A stretch of 64,000 bases of DNA from Mycolicibacterium vinylchloridicum (GTDB lineage Bacteria > Actinomycetota > Actinomycetes > Mycobacteriales > Mycobacteriaceae). The notes under the pieces are model-generated. The model worked only from the letters and a program-made list of their open reading frames with translations. It did no database searches and had not been told where the DNA came from. Of this stretch, positions 49,062 through 59,715 are shown in pieces. The stretch spans positions 62,001 through 126,000 of the forward strand of contig NZ_JACBJQ010000004.1 of NCBI RefSeq assembly GCF_013404075.1, in the 5' to 3' direction. A program made the translations under genes and the position numbers. Each line of letters starts with the position of its first letter. Within the stretch, counting starts at the first letter, position 1.

Positions 49062-49362
49062 TTCCGCCTCCTCACCTGGTTTTCGTAGATCTTTCGCATG
49101 TCGCCCACTATTGAAGTGTGCCCAACTCAATTCGAACACCTGGTCGAATCACGGTCTGGGACACCGAAACCGGCAGGTCCGACCGGGAAATGACACTGAT
49201 GTGATTAGACACGTCTGAGATGCTTCGCGCAAGCGATTGAACCGAAATTAATACCATTTTCCTTGGACAATTCGGCGAGTCGATGCACCGGCGTGTCTTG
49301 GGAGTGACTCGATTGTGACCGCGTGCGTCGCCGAAAAGGCCGACCGCCTAGTGTCGGTCGGT
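49062..49362. promoter_or_regulatory. Divergent whiB2-fbiA intergenic region
   Basis: 301 nt with no gene. It must carry promoters for both genes. The only repeated pattern I see is GACAC, present three times on one strand at 49160, 49192 and 49208; I did not identify confident -35/-10 pairs. Confidence 0.6.
49160..49212 (+). promoter_or_regulatory. Cluster of three GACAC motifs upstream of whiB2
   Basis: GACAC occurs at 49160-49164, 49192-49196 and 49208-49212. GACAC is the core recognised by WhiA with WhiB in Streptomyces, and whiB is one of its targets. A mycobacterial WhiA site here is inference. Confidence 0.4.
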
Positions 49363-50364
49363 GTGAAGATCACCGTTCTGGTCGGCGGCGTCGGAGGCGC
49401 CCGATTCCTGCTGGGCGTGCAGCGACTGCTCGGGCTCGGCCAGTTCGCCGGCCAGATATCCGCAGCCACAAGCGATCTTGATCACGCGCTCACGGCGGTG
49501 GTCAACATCGGCGACGACGCGTGGATGCACGGGGTGCGCATCTGCCCCGACCTCGATACCTGTATGTACACCTTAGGTGGAGGCATCGATCCCGAGCGCG
49601 GCTGGGGACATCGCAACGAGACCTGGAATGCCAAAGAGGAATTGGCTGCCTACGGCGTGCAACCGGATTGGTTCGGTTTGGGCGACCGGGATTTGGCCAC
49701 GCATTTGGTGCGCAGTCAAATGCTGCGGGCGGGATATCCGCTTTCCCAGGTGACCGAGGCGCTGTGCGATCGCTGGACGCCCGGCGCCACGCTGCTGCCG
49801 GCCAGTGACGACCGCTGCGAAACCCACGTCGTGATCGACGATCCGGAGACCGGCGACCGCAAGGCTATTCACTTCCAGGAATGGTGGGTGCGCTACCGGG
49901 CGCAGGTGACCACTCACAGCTTCGCCTTCGTGGGGTCCGAAAACGCCACTGCCGGGCCCGGTGTCGTCGATGCGATCACCGATGCCGACGTCGTCATGCT
50001 GGCCCCGTCGAACCCCGTGGTCAGCGTCGGGGCGATCCTGGCCATCCCCGGCGTCCGCGCCGCCCTGCGGTCCACGCCCGCCCCGGTCATCGGCTACTCC
50101 CCCATCATCGGTGGAAAGCCATTGCGGGGCATGGCCGACGAATGCCTGTCGGTGATCGGCGTCGAATCCTCGTCACAAGCCGTCGCCCGGCACTACGGCG
50201 CACGGTCGGCGACCGGAATCCTGGACTACTGGCTGATCTCCGAAGGGGATCACGCCGAAATAGCCGGGGTGACGGTGAAGTCGATACCCCTGCTGATGTC
50301 CGAGCCGTCGGCCACGGCCGAAATGGTGCGCGCCGGGCTGGAACTGGCGGGGGTGACATCGTGA
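49363..50364 (+). CDS. fbiA: F420 biosynthesis phospholactyl/PEP transferase FbiA
   Basis: 333 residues. It transfers the phosphoenolpyruvyl (or lactyl) guanosyl moiety to Fo, giving dehydro-F420-0 or F420-0. The conserved N-terminus [17 protein letters not shown] fixes the GTG start at 49363; an upstream GTG at 49315 is not conserved. Other marks: [52 protein letters not shown]. Overlaps fbiB by 4 nt (GTGA). Confidence 0.95.
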   Translation: MKITVLVGGVGGARFLLGVQRLLGLGQFAGQISAATSDLDHALTAVVNIGDDAWMHGVRICPDLDTCMYTLGGGIDPERGWGHRNETWNAKEELAAYGVQPDWFGLGDRDLATHLVRSQMLRAGYPLSQVTEALCDRWTPGATLLPASDDRCETHVVIDDPETGDRKAIHFQEWWVRYRAQVTTHSFAFVGSENATAGPGVVDAITDADVVMLAPSNPVVSVGAILAIPGVRAALRSTPAPVIGYSPIIGGKPLRGMADECLSVIGVESSSQAVARHYGARSATGILDYWLISEGDHAEIAGVTVKSIPLLMSEPSATAEMVRAGLELAGVTS

Positions 50365-51710
50365 GCCCGAGCCGCGACCACGGCAGCGCCGCACCCGTCG
50401 AAATCCTGCCCGTCCCCGGGCTTCCGGAGTTCCGCCCCGGCGACGATCTTGCCGGCGCCGTCGCCGCGGCGGCGCCGTGGCTGCGCGACGGCGACATCGT
50501 CGTCGTCACCAGTAAGATCATGTCCAAATGCGAGGGTCGCATCGTGGCGGCACCAGCGGATCCCGACGAGCGGGATGCGCTGCGCCGCACCCTCATCGAC
50601 GCCGAGGCCGTCCGGGTGCTGGCCCGCAAGGGCCGCACGCTGATCACCGAGAACCGCAACGGCATCGTGCAGGCTGCCGCCGGTGTCGACGGGTCCAATG
50701 TCGGCGCAACCGAATTGGCGCTGCTGCCCGTCGATCCCGACGCCAGCGCCGCCGCACTGCGCAGTGCACTACGTGACCGGCTGGGCGTCGACGTCGCCGT
50801 ACTCGTCACCGACACCATGGGCCGCGCCTGGCGTAACGGGCAAACAGACGCCGCGATCGGCTCATCCGGGCTGCCGGTGCTGTACGGCTACGCCGGCGCC
50901 GTCGACAGGCACGGCAACGAGCTGGTGGTCACCGAGGTGGCCGTCGCCGACGAAGTCGCGGCCGCCGCCGACCTGGTGAAAGGCAAGCTGACGGCGGTAC
51001 CCGTGGCTGTGGTGCGCGGTCTGGACCTCGGTGACGACGGATCCACTGCGGCACGTCTGCTCCGCGGTGGCGATGATGACCTGTTCTGGCTGGGCACCGC
51101 CGAGTCGATCGAACTCGGCCGCCGCCAAGCCCAGCTGCTGCGCCGTTCGGTGCGCCAGTTCACCCAAGAACCCGTCGATGCCGCGCTCATCGAAGAGGCG
51201 GTCGCCGAGGCACTCACGGCCCCCGCCCCGCACCACACCCGTCCGGTGCGGTTCGTCTGGCTGGCCGACCGCGACCGTCGCATCGCTCTCCTGGACGCGA
51301 TGAAGGACGCGTGGCGTGCTGACCTGACCGCCGACGGCAAGCCGGCCGACGCGGTCGAGCGGCGGGTCGGGCGCGGGCAGATCCTCTATGACGCACCGGA
51401 GGTCGTGATCCCGTTCCTGGTACCCGAAGGTGCCCATAGCTATCCGGACCCAGCCCGCACCGAGGCCGAGCACGCCATGTTCACCGTCGCCGTCGGTGCG
51501 GCGGTGCAGGCGTTGCTGGTGGCGCTGGCCGTGCGGGGCGTGGGCAGCTGCTGGATCGGTTCGACCATCTTCGCCGCCGGGCTGGTCCGTGAAACCCTCG
51601 ATCTGCCAACGGATTGGGAACCACTCGGCGCCATCGCGATCGGCTACCCGATCGAGCAATCCGGGCCGCGCGATCCCGCACCCGTCGGCGATCTGCTGGT
51701 GCGCAAATGA
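50361..51710 (+). CDS. fbiB: Bifunctional F420:glutamate ligase / dehydro-F420 reductase FbiB
   Basis: 449 residues. The N-terminal CofE-like domain (residues ~1-245; [47 protein letters not shown]) adds gamma-linked glutamates. The C-terminal nitroreductase-like FMN domain ([13 protein letters not shown] ... [10 protein letters not shown]) reduces dehydro-F420. This fusion is typical of mycobacteria. GTG start at 50361 overlaps fbiA, and its stop overlaps the NUDIX gene (ATGA), so three genes are coupled. Confidence 0.95.
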   Translation: MSPSRDHGSAAPVEILPVPGLPEFRPGDDLAGAVAAAAPWLRDGDIVVVTSKIMSKCEGRIVAAPADPDERDALRRTLIDAEAVRVLARKGRTLITENRNGIVQAAAGVDGSNVGATELALLPVDPDASAAALRSALRDRLGVDVAVLVTDTMGRAWRNGQTDAAIGSSGLPVLYGYAGAVDRHGNELVVTEVAVADEVAAAADLVKGKLTAVPVAVVRGLDLGDDGSTAARLLRGGDDDLFWLGTAESIELGRRQAQLLRRSVRQFTQEPVDAALIEEAVAEALTAPAPHHTRPVRFVWLADRDRRIALLDAMKDAWRADLTADGKPADAVERRVGRGQILYDAPEVVIPFLVPEGAHSYPDPARTEAEHAMFTVAVGAAVQALLVALAVRGVGSCWIGSTIFAAGLVRETLDLPTDWEPLGAIAIGYPIEQSGPRDPAPVGDLLVRK

Positions 51711-52252
51711 CCTTTGCCGGTGTCCGGGAATCGGCGATCGAGCTGCTCACCGAATGGAACGCTCCCGACGCCGGCCAGGACGCGTTGCGCCATGCTGTGC
51801 TGGCATTCTTGTACGCGCGCGAGGATGCCTGCGAACGTGCCTGCGTCCCAGGCCATATCACCGCCTCAGCGCTGGTGGTCTCCCATTCCGGCGCTGAAGT
51901 TCTGCTGACGCTGCATCCGCGGTTGGCCCGCTGGGTGCAACTCGGCGGACACTGCGAGCCGGCCGATACCGACATCGTCGCGGCCGCGACGCGCGAGGCC
52001 ACCGAGGAATCCGGGATCGCGGGCCTGACCATCGATGCCGCGCTGGGCGCGATTCACGTGCACGCCCTGACGTGCTCGCTGGGTGTACCGACCCGTCACC
52101 TGGATTTGCAGTTCATCGCCCGGGCACCGTCGGACGCCGTCATCGCGATCAGTGACGAATCACTCGATCTGCGGTGGTGGCCCGTCGACGCACTGCCCGA
52201 CGGCATCGATGCGGCCGTGGCACACCTGGTCGCCGTCGCCCGCTCGCGCTAG
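51707..52252 (+). CDS. NUDIX hydrolase
   Basis: 181 residues with a NUDIX box of the GGH-type ([20 protein letters not shown] then EESGI), whose REATEESGI half is intact. NUDIX enzymes cleave nucleoside-diphosphate-linked substrates; coupling to fbiAB suggests housekeeping of guanylylated F420 intermediates or a sugar nucleotide, but this is inference. ATG at 51707 overlaps the fbiB stop. Converges on manC with a 4-nt overlap. Confidence 0.88.
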   Translation: MTFAGVRESAIELLTEWNAPDAGQDALRHAVLAFLYAREDACERACVPGHITASALVVSHSGAEVLLTLHPRLARWVQLGGHCEPADTDIVAAATREATEESGIAGLTIDAALGAIHVHALTCSLGVPTRHLDLQFIARAPSDAVIAISDESLDLRWWPVDALPDGIDAAVAHLVAVARSR

Positions 52253-53334
52253 ATGTCTGACGAGTAGCGAATTCCGCAGTCCGGGATCACAACTCCCGGC
52301 CACACCCGGGCACCGCGCAGCAATTCACAACGAGCCCCGACATTGGCGCCGTCGCCGATGATGGCGTCGCGGAGCAATGCTCGTGGCCCGATCCGGGCGC
52401 CGGACCCGATGATCGAGCGCTCCACCACCGAACCCGCCTCGATACGCGCCCCGTCGAAGATGACCGCACCGTCCAAGCGAACCCCGGGCCCGATCTCGGC
52501 GCCCCGGCCGACCACTGTCCCGCCGACCAGGACCGCCCCCGGCGACACCGACGCCCCGTCGTGCACCAGGCTTTCCCCGCGCCGCCCGCCCAGCGCCGGC
52601 GACGGCGCCAGACCGCGGACCAGGTCGGCCGAGCCGCGCACGAAGTCCTCCGGGGTACCCATGTCGCGCCAGTAGCTGGAGTCGACGTAGCCGCACACCT
52701 TCACCCCGTCGGCCAGCAGCGCCGGAAACACCTCGCGTTCCACCGACACTTCACGCCCACGCGGGATCTGCTCGACGAGTTCGCGTTTGAAGATATAGGT
52801 GCCCGCATTGATCTGGTCGGAAGGCGGGTCCTCGGTCTTCTCCAGGAATGCCTGCACCCGGCCGTCGGCGTCGGTGGGCACACAGCCGAACGCTCTCGGA
52901 TCGCTGACCCGCACCAGGTGCAGGGTCAGATCGGCCTGCGACTGGTGATGGCTGGCCAGCATCTGGCGCAGGTCCATGCCGGACAACACGTCGCCGTTGA
53001 ACACCATCACGGTGTCATTACGCAGCTTGGGCACCACGTTGGCGATCCCGCCGCCGGTGCCCAGCGGATGTTCCTCGACGACGTATTCGATCTGCAGGCC
53101 GAGCTTGGACCCGTCACCGAATTCGGATTCGAACGTCGCCGCCTTGAACGACGTGCCGAGGATGACGTGTTCGATGCCGGCCTCGGCGATGCGGGACAGC
53201 AGATGGGTCAGGAACGGCAGCCCCGCGGTGGGCAGCATCGGTTTGGCCGCCGATACGGTCAGCGGCCGCAGCCGGGTGCCTTTTCCGCCGACGAGTACCA
53301 CCGCGTCGACCTTCGAAGGATCAATTCCACTCAC
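52249..53334 (-). CDS. manC: Mannose-1-phosphate guanylyltransferase
   Basis: 361 residues. It makes GDP-mannose, the donor for mannans and PIMs. The nucleotidyltransferase signature VVLVGGKGTRLRPLT, NGDVLSGMDLRQM and the CGYVDSSYWRDMGTPEDF segment are followed by a left-handed beta-helix hexapeptide tail (GRGAEIGPGVRLDGAVIF ... GSGARIGPRALLRDAII). Family members can also use other sugars. Position matches Rv3264c; wbbL lies 9 nt upstream on the same strand. Confidence 0.93.
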   Translation of the reverse strand: MSGIDPSKVDAVVLVGGKGTRLRPLTVSAAKPMLPTAGLPFLTHLLSRIAEAGIEHVILGTSFKAATFESEFGDGSKLGLQIEYVVEEHPLGTGGGIANVVPKLRNDTVMVFNGDVLSGMDLRQMLASHHQSQADLTLHLVRVSDPRAFGCVPTDADGRVQAFLEKTEDPPSDQINAGTYIFKRELVEQIPRGREVSVEREVFPALLADGVKVCGYVDSSYWRDMGTPEDFVRGSADLVRGLAPSPALGGRRGESLVHDGASVSPGAVLVGGTVVGRGAEIGPGVRLDGAVIFDGARIEAGSVVERSIIGSGARIGPRALLRDAIIGDGANVGARCELLRGARVWPGVVIPDCGIRYSSDI

Positions 53335-53343
53335 CGGGGCCCC

Positions 53344-54219
53344 CTACTTCCTCGCCAACTCCCGCCGGGACTTACGTACCGCCGCGCGCGACCTCACCTT
53401 CAGCGCGCTCTTCATGGTCCATCGAAGAGGCGCCCGCCACCAGCCAGAATGGCGATCGGAAAGATAAATGTAGGTGCTTTCGTGATGTGCGCGCAGGTTG
53501 CTGGCCGGATCACGGCCGGTCGAATGGCCCTTGTCGTGCAGGACCTCCGCCGACGGCACGTACACGTTCAGCCAGCCGGCCTGGCCGATTCGATCACCGA
53601 GGTCGACGTCTTCCATATACATGAAGTAGCGCTCATCGAATCCTCTGACCTGGTCGAACGCGGCGCGCCGGATCAGCAGACACGATCCTGACAGCCAATC
53701 CACCGGTCGCTCGGTGGGCTCGAGGTATTCCTGCCGGTAGGCCCGGGTCCAGGGGTTCTTCTTCCAGACGAAACCGACGACGGCGTGCATACCGCCGCGC
53801 ACCAGGCTGGGCAGGTGCCGCGCCGACGGGTAGACCGCCCCGTCGGGGTCGCGCACGAGTGGACCCAGTGTCCCGGCCCGCGGCCACCGCTGCGCGGCGG
53901 CCAGCAGTTCGTCGATGCTGTTCGGTCCCCACACCACGTCGGGGTTGGCGACGATCACGAACTCGTCGTCGGCCGGTGCGGTGGCGACGCCGCGGTTGGC
54001 CGCACTGCCGTAGCCGAGGTTGCCGCCGGTGCGCAGCAGCCGGGTGCCGGGATAGCGCTCGACGGCTTCCTCGGGTGCTCCGTCGGTCGAGCCGTTGTCG
54101 GCCAGTACCACCGTCACCGGGCGTTCGGTGGCCACGGTCAACGACGACAGAAAGCGATCCAGATGTGAGCCCGGGGAGTACGTCACCGTCACCACGGTCA
54201 GGGGGCGGCTCGACGTCAC
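53344..54219 (-). CDS. wbbL: Rhamnosyltransferase WbbL (galactan linker)
   Basis: 291 residues, GT2 family. It adds rhamnose from dTDP-rhamnose to the GlcNAc lipid to build the arabinogalactan linker. Motifs: VVTVTYSPGSHLDRFL, VVLADNGSTDGAPEEAVERY, VANPDVVWGPNSI and FMYMEDVDLGDRIGQAG. GTG 54219 overlaps the rmlD stop (GTGA), so rmlD and wbbL, donor and user of the same sugar, are coupled. Confidence 0.94.
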   Translation of the reverse strand: MTSSRPLTVVTVTYSPGSHLDRFLSSLTVATERPVTVVLADNGSTDGAPEEAVERYPGTRLLRTGGNLGYGSAANRGVATAPADDEFVIVANPDVVWGPNSIDELLAAAQRWPRAGTLGPLVRDPDGAVYPSARHLPSLVRGGMHAVVGFVWKKNPWTRAYRQEYLEPTERPVDWLSGSCLLIRRAAFDQVRGFDERYFMYMEDVDLGDRIGQAGWLNVYVPSAEVLHDKGHSTGRDPASNLRAHHESTYIYLSDRHSGWWRAPLRWTMKSALKVRSRAAVRKSRRELARK

Positions 54220-55094
54220 GGCGTAGAGGGTAACTGTCCGCCGGTGATGGGTTGGGCAAGCGCCTCGGCCAACGCCTCGCGCCACGGCCGCATCGGGGTC
54301 AGGCCCGCCCGCACCGACATCGCCGTCGACAGTGCCGAATAGGCCGGGCGGGGTGCCTTGCGGGCTGACTGCGCCGCACTCACCGGCCGCACCCGCCCCG
54401 GGTCGGCGCCCAGTTCTTCGAACACCGCCCGCGCCTGGTCGTACCGGGTGCACGCGCCGTCATTGGCGACGTGCAGGACCGGCTCCCGGATATCGCCGGC
54501 GCCGATTTCGAACAGCGCGCCAACGAGGTCCTTGACGTAGGTGGGCGACCCGGTCTGGTCGTCGACGGCCTCGACGGTGCGGTCGGTGGCGGCCAGCCTG
54601 CGCAGAACGGCGACGACGTCGGTGCCGTCGGCCCCGGTGTAGACCCACGAGGTTCGCACGATGTGGGCGTCGGGCATCGCGGCGAGCACGGCCAGCTCAC
54701 CGGCGAGCTTGGTGCGCCCGTAGACGCCCAACGGCGCGGCGGTGTCGCCGACTTCGTAGGGGTGGCGCTGCTCACCAGAAAACACATAGTCGGTGGACAG
54801 GTGGATCAGTTGCGCACCAACCCTGGCGCAGGCGTGCGCGACGTTCTCCGGCCCGGTCGTGTTGACGGCATAGGCGCTGTCGGGGTCGGCCTCGGCGGTG
54901 TCGACGTTCGCGATCGCCGCGCAGTTGACCACCAGGTCTCCTTCGGCGATGAACCTCTCGGCCGCGGCCGGGTCGGCAATGTCGCACTGCCGGTGCGTCA
55001 GCGCGCTGACCTCGAAGCCCCGGCGGGTGGCCTCACCTGCAAGAAAGCGCCCAACCTGGCCTCCGGCACCCGTGATCACGATCCTGCCCGCCAC
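54216..55094 (-). CDS. rmlD: dTDP-4-dehydrorhamnose reductase
   Basis: 292 residues. Last step of dTDP-L-rhamnose synthesis with NADPH. Rossmann motif IVITGAGGQVGRFL, NCAAIANVDTAE, STDYVFSG and the YxxxK motif (YGRTKLAGE) are visible. The GTG at 55094 (VAGRIVITG) is chosen as the start just before the Rossmann strand. Divergent from the LCP gene, 67 nt away. Confidence 0.94.
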   Translation of the reverse strand: MAGRIVITGAGGQVGRFLAGEATRRGFEVSALTHRQCDIADPAAAERFIAEGDLVVNCAAIANVDTAEADPDSAYAVNTTGPENVAHACARVGAQLIHLSTDYVFSGEQRHPYEVGDTAAPLGVYGRTKLAGELAVLAAMPDAHIVRTSWVYTGADGTDVVAVLRRLAATDRTVEAVDDQTGSPTYVKDLVGALFEIGAGDIREPVLHVANDGACTRYDQARAVFEELGADPGRVRPVSAAQSARKAPRPAYSALSTAMSVRAGLTPMRPWREALAEALAQPITGGQLPSTP

Positions 55095-55161
55095 GATTAC
55101 GAGTCTGGCACGCCGGTTTGCGCTACCCGGCTTGCGCCCATCTCGCCAGTAGCCTGGGCTG

Positions 55162-56658
55162 ATGCCTGCTGACACCGAAGCACTGACGGGCGCCCGGCGG
55201 GCGGCCCGCACCGTGCTCGCGTTGATCGCCGTGGCGGTGATGGTCGGCACCGGTGTCGCGTGGGGCAAGATCCGCTCGTTCGAGAACGGCATCTTCCACA
55301 TGAGTACTGCCGCGCTGGGTGGCGGCGGGCAGGACGGCGCGATCGACATCCTGTTGGTCGGCATGGACAGCCGTACCGATGCGCACGGCAACCCCTTGTC
55401 CGAGGATGAGCTCGCGGCTCTGCACGCCGGCGACGACGTGTCGACCAACACCGACACGATCATCCTGGTCCGCATCCCCAACAACGGAAAGTCGGCGACG
55501 GCGATCTCGATCCCCCGCGACTCCTACGTCAAGGCCCCGGGCCTGGACAAGACGAAGATCAACGGCGTCTACGGCCAGGTGAAGCTCGAGAAGATGAAGC
55601 AGCTGGTCGAGCAGCAGGGCATGGACCCCGCCGAGGCCGAACCCAAGGCCACCGAAGCGGGCCGCGAGGCGCTCATCAAAACCGTCGCCGACCTGACGGG
55701 CGTGACCGTCGACCACTATGCGGAGATCGGCCTGCTCGGATTCTCACTGATCACCGACGCACTCGGCGGCGTCGACGTCTGCTTGAAAGATGCTGTCTAC
55801 GAGCCACTTTCCGGTGCCGACTTCCCCGCCGGCTGGCAGAAGCTCGACGGGCCCCAGGCGTTGAGCTTCGTGCGCCAGCGCCACGACCTGCCGCGCGGCG
55901 ACCTGGACCGGGTGGTGCGTCAACAGGTGGTGATGGCTTCCCTTGCTCACCAGGTGATTTCGGGTAAGACCCTGACCAGCCCGTCGACCCTGAACAAACT
56001 GCAGGACGCGATCCAGCGTTCCGTGGTGCTCTCATCGGGCTGGGACATCATGGATTTCATCAAGCAGCTCGAGCACCTCGCGGGTGGCAACGTGGCATTC
56101 GCGACCATCCCGGTACTCGACGAGGCCGGCTGGAGCGACGACGGCATGCAGTCGGTGGTCCGGGTCGATCCATCTCAGGTGCAGGAGTGGGTGGCCGGCC
56201 TGCTGCACGACCAGGCGGAGGGCAAGACCGAGAAGATCGCCTACACGCCGGAACAGACGAAGGCCGACGTCATCAACGACACCGATATCAACGGACTCGC
56301 CAGCGCGGTATCGGATGTCCTGAGCGCCAAGGGCTTCGGCGCAGGTGACGTCGGCAACAACGACAAGGAACATGTCATCCGCAGCCAGGTGCAGGCCGCC
56401 AAGGACGACGACCTCGGCGCCCAGGCGGTCGCCAAAGAACTTGGCGGGCTACCGGTGGTGGCCGCAGAGGGGATTCCGGAGGGCACCGTGCGCGTGGTGT
56501 TGTCCAGCGACTACACCGGACCGGGGTCGGGCCTGGAGGGTTCGCTGCCGACGTCGGCAGCGGTTACCGAGGCAGCCGGTCAGGCCGGCGACGGTATGGC
56601 TCCCCCGCCCTCGCCCATCATCACCGCGGGGTCCGACGACCCCAAGTGCGTCAACTGA
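55162..56658 (+). CDS. lcp1: LytR-CpsA-Psr (LCP) ligase, arabinogalactan attachment
   Basis: 498 residues. A single N-terminal TM (TVLALIAVAVMVGTGVAWG) leads to the LCP domain outside the cell. Catalytic features are LLVGMDSRTD, AISIPRDSYV, KINGVYGQ and the RQRHDLPRGDLDRVVRQQ helix. A LytR_C domain follows (VRVVLSSDYTGPGSG). It transfers arabinogalactan to peptidoglycan in mycobacteria (Rv3267 position). Its TGA shares a base with the next ATG (TGATG). Confidence 0.92.
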   Translation: MPADTEALTGARRAARTVLALIAVAVMVGTGVAWGKIRSFENGIFHMSTAALGGGGQDGAIDILLVGMDSRTDAHGNPLSEDELAALHAGDDVSTNTDTIILVRIPNNGKSATAISIPRDSYVKAPGLDKTKINGVYGQVKLEKMKQLVEQQGMDPAEAEPKATEAGREALIKTVADLTGVTVDHYAEIGLLGFSLITDALGGVDVCLKDAVYEPLSGADFPAGWQKLDGPQALSFVRQRHDLPRGDLDRVVRQQVVMASLAHQVISGKTLTSPSTLNKLQDAIQRSVVLSSGWDIMDFIKQLEHLAGGNVAFATIPVLDEAGWSDDGMQSVVRVDPSQVQEWVAGLLHDQAEGKTEKIAYTPEQTKADVINDTDINGLASAVSDVLSAKGFGAGDVGNNDKEHVIRSQVQAAKDDDLGAQAVAKELGGLPVVAAEGIPEGTVRVVLSSDYTGPGSGLEGSLPTSAAVTEAAGQAGDGMAPPPSPIITAGSDDPKCVN

Positions 56659-57368
56659 TGACCAATCTGACTGCGGCGGTGCTCGATCCACTGTTGAAGG
56701 CCGATCCGATGGGTCCGCGGATCACCTACTACGACGATGCGACCGGTGAACGCATCGAGCTGTCGACGGTGACGCTGGCCAACTGGGCGGCCAAGACCGC
56801 CAACCTGTTACGCGACGAACTCGGCGCCGGCCCGGGCACCCGGGTCGCGGTGCTGTTGCCCGCGCACTGGCAGACGGCAGCGGTACTGCTCGGCGTCTGG
56901 TGGATCGGTGCCGAAGTCGGGCTGACGGGCGCCGCGGATCTGGCGTTGTGCACCTCCGAGCGCTTGGATGAGGCCGACGAGGCGGTGGCCGGCGGCGAGG
57001 TGGCGGTGTTGTCGCTGGACCCGTTCGGCAAGCCGGCGGCCGATCTTCCGGTCGGTGTCACCGACTATGCGACGGCGGTACGGGTGCACGGGGACCAGTT
57101 CATCACCGAGCCGCAGCCCGGTCCGGCGCTGGCTGGCCGGTCGGTCGACGAGGTCCTTGCCGCCGCAACCGAATCCGCCGCTGCGGCCGGCCTGACGGCC
57201 CACGACCGGGTGCTGTCGTCGTTGCCGTGGTCCACCCCCGACGACGTGGTCGCCAACCTGGTGGCGGTGTTCGCCGCGGGCGCATCGCTGGTCCAGGTGG
57301 CCAATCCCGACCCGGCAGCATTGCAGCGGCGCCGCACCACCGAGAAGGTGACCCGGGACCTCGGCTAG
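56658..57368 (+). CDS. TIGR03089-type truncated acyl-CoA synthetase-like protein
   Basis: 236 residues, resembling only the N-terminal part of AMP-forming ligases (TYYDDATGERIELSTVTLA, VAVLLPAHWQTAAVLLGVWW). There is no adenylation P-loop (SGTTG) or catalytic Lys domain. This short form is a conserved actinobacterial family of unknown role (Rv3268 position). Translationally coupled to the LCP gene and convergent with the small gene at 57365 by a 4-nt overlap. Confidence 0.85.
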   Translation: MTNLTAAVLDPLLKADPMGPRITYYDDATGERIELSTVTLANWAAKTANLLRDELGAGPGTRVAVLLPAHWQTAAVLLGVWWIGAEVGLTGAADLALCTSERLDEADEAVAGGEVAVLSLDPFGKPAADLPVGVTDYATAVRVHGDQFITEPQPGPALAGRSVDEVLAAATESAAAAGLTAHDRVLSSLPWSTPDDVVANLVAVFAAGASLVQVANPDPAALQRRRTTEKVTRDLG

Positions 57369-57568
57369 TTGGGTAGCTGTTCACCGAGCAGTTGACGGGC
57401 GCGGCGCTCGACGAGAAGCGGGATGTAGTCGCGCACCGACGCCGCACCGAAGGAGTCCAGCGCCTCATGGACGGCCGCTGCAACCTGGTCTTGCGGCACC
57501 TCTGGATGTGCATCAGCCAGTCGCTGGATGAGTTGGGCTATGCGCGCTTCTTCACTGGTCCGACCCAC
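57365..57568 (-). CDS. Small three-helix protein
   Basis: 67 residues, predicted all-helical: IAQLIQRLADAHPEVPQDQV, AVHEALDSFGAASVRDYIP and LVERRARQLLGEQL. It resembles the three-helical-bundle domain found at the N-terminus of some actinobacterial phosphatase-like proteins. GTG start at 57568. An inverted repeat TTTGAC-N4-GTCAAA lies at 57592-57607, upstream of its start. Function unknown. Confidence 0.75.
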   Translation of the reverse strand: MGRTSEEARIAQLIQRLADAHPEVPQDQVAAAVHEALDSFGAASVRDYIPLLVERRARQLLGEQLPN

Positions 57569-57591
57569 GGGGCAGAAGTTTGCCGGTCATG

Positions 57592-57607
57592 TTTGACGAC
57601 TGTCAAA
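57592..57607. promoter_or_regulatory. Small inverted repeat before the three-helix gene
   Basis: TTTGAC, GACT, GTCAAA forms a perfect 6-bp inverted repeat 24 nt upstream of the GTG at 57568, within the 265-nt gap to the YVTN gene. A protein-binding site is possible but unsupported by a second copy. Confidence 0.25.
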
Positions 57608-57833
57608 ATTTGTGAGGACCGTCTCGGATATGCGGTTCGACGACGGCGACACCGCTGCTGAGAATCGAGGCCGACAGCCCAGTTTCAGCAAACCTGGCTG
57701 ACATACACCCGATGATCTCTACTGCACAGATACGATTTCTGAAATTCTCCTGTTAATTGCCGTTCGGCCTGTCGCTACCCGCGACGACGCGGTCAAATGA
57801 GAGACACAAACGTAAACGTGGCGGGGGTCCAGC

Positions 57834-59630
57834 ATGGTCACTAGGCGTGAAGCGAAGACAACGTCGGGGACGACTGGGAGAGGCGTTCGCTCACGGGGCC
57901 GCCGCCGCTCGTACACCTGGCTGGGGACTGGTGCGATCGCGTTGGGTATCGGGGCGGCGTTGACGAGCGGCGCGGGTGTGGCCCACGCCGATGGGGCCAA
58001 AGCCGAAACCGGAGCGACGAACTCACGATCAGCAAGCCACAGCGCACGCGCTTCGGTATCGCCGTCATCGTCACGCACTGCGCAGCGTCCGAGGACGACA
58101 AGTATCCGAGCAACCGCCGTGCGGTCGACGGGCACGGCACGTCCGCGCACGCTGCCGGCGGCCGGTACAACCATCGCCACAGCGCTGCGGAGTACCCCGA
58201 CGGCGAACATCAACCCCGTCACCGACACCGTCGCCCGGTTGATGGCGGCCCTGGTGAACATGTTCGGGGTGAACACTCCTACTCCGCCCGCCAATCCGCT
58301 GGGCGGAGTGGCGTGGCGAGTTTTCCGAAGCATCAACACCGCGCTGGGCTTCGTCCCGCTGGCCGGCACACCGACTGTCAGCCAGCCCGACCCGACCACT
58401 GGCACCGTCACCGGCACCTGGGTATTCACTCAACCTGCCGGCTTGGACCTGAACTACGGATTCAGCCAGGCCGCCAACGGCACCGTGCACGTGTACACCG
58501 ACGGCACCTATTCGTACACGCCCACCGAGACGGCCCGCCAAACTGCGACCGCCACGACGACCGACAGCTTCCTCATCAACGCCGCCGACAGCGTCGCCTC
58601 CACCAACCTGGTGATCACCGTCCCGGTGTTGCCCTTCAGCCACACCGCAATCCCTGTCACCGTCGGCAAGCTTCCTGTCGGCGTGGCGGTCAGCCCCGCC
58701 GGCCCCGCGGCCGGCTACATCTACACGACCAATCTTGGCGACGGCACGGTGTCGGTGATCAACCCCGCCACGAACGCCGTCACCGCCACCATCACGGTTG
58801 GCGGGATCCCGAATGGGGTCGCGATCATCCCCAATGGACCCAAGGCCGGCTATGTCTACGTCACCGGCACCAGGTGGTACGGCACCCACAGCGATCAATA
58901 CAACGGAGTGTCGGTGATCGACCCCACCACCAACACCGTTGTGGACCGTATCGCGTACGCGCCCGACGTAACCCTCGCGGTTGCGGCCAGTCCGGTCGGC
59001 GCCGGCTACATCTATGTGGAAGTTGCCGGCACGTCCGGTAACTACGTGTCGGTGATCGACCCGACCACCAACACCATCGTCACCAGCGTCGGCGTCGGCA
59101 AGGGTTCGTCCGGCACGGAGGTGGCGGTCAGCCCCGCCGGACCCAAGACGGGCTATGTCTATGTCGCCAACACAGGCGACAACACCGTGTCGGTGATCAA
59201 CCCCGCCACCAACACCGCCACCACGGTCAACGTGGGTCAAGCTCCGACCGGCGTGGCAGTCGTCCCGACCGGCCCCAAGGCCGGCTACGTATACGTCACC
59301 AACTTCGGCGGCGGCACGGTGTCGGTGATCGACCCCACGACCAACACGATCACCGCCACCATCGACGTCGGCCACAACCCATGGATTGTCGCGGTCAGCC
59401 CCACCGGCCCGAGGGCCGGATACGTCTACGTCGCCAACTTCACCCTGACCTCCCCGACCACGCCGACCGGCATCGTTCAGGTGATCGACCCAGCCACCAA
59501 CGCGGTGGTCGACACCATGATCGTCAACACCTCCTACAACCTCGAAGGGGGAATTGCGATCAGCGATGCCGGCAAGGTCTACGTCACCAACGGGCTGGAC
59601 CCCACGATGTGGGTGATTTCCTCCGGGTAG
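57834..59630 (+). CDS. Secreted YVTN-repeat beta-propeller surface protein
   Basis: 598 residues. An Arg-rich N-terminus ([12 protein letters not shown]) and hydrophobic segment ending AGVAHADG suggest export. A Ser/Thr/Arg linker (residues ~60-120) leads to a cadherin-like domain ([19 protein letters not shown]). At least six YVTN/NHL-like blades follow ([44 protein letters not shown]). ATG 57834 follows GGGGG. Similar in build to the proteins at 34-2448 and 34473-36023. Function unknown, likely surface-exposed. Confidence 0.78.
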   Translation: MVTRREAKTTSGTTGRGVRSRGRRRSYTWLGTGAIALGIGAALTSGAGVAHADGAKAETGATNSRSASHSARASVSPSSSRTAQRPRTTSIRATAVRSTGTARPRTLPAAGTTIATALRSTPTANINPVTDTVARLMAALVNMFGVNTPTPPANPLGGVAWRVFRSINTALGFVPLAGTPTVSQPDPTTGTVTGTWVFTQPAGLDLNYGFSQAANGTVHVYTDGTYSYTPTETARQTATATTTDSFLINAADSVASTNLVITVPVLPFSHTAIPVTVGKLPVGVAVSPAGPAAGYIYTTNLGDGTVSVINPATNAVTATITVGGIPNGVAIIPNGPKAGYVYVTGTRWYGTHSDQYNGVSVIDPTTNTVVDRIAYAPDVTLAVAASPVGAGYIYVEVAGTSGNYVSVIDPTTNTIVTSVGVGKGSSGTEVAVSPAGPKTGYVYVANTGDNTVSVINPATNTATTVNVGQAPTGVAVVPTGPKAGYVYVTNFGGGTVSVIDPTTNTITATIDVGHNPWIVAVSPTGPRAGYVYVANFTLTSPTTPTGIVQVIDPATNAVVDTMIVNTSYNLEGGIAISDAGKVYVTNGLDPTMWVISSG

Positions 59631-59715
59631 CCGCAGCACCAGAGTCTTGGCTTGAGCTCGTGTGGCCGCGGTGACGCTCTCGCTGACGGCGAATCGCGAC
59701 CGATAGGCTGGCCAG

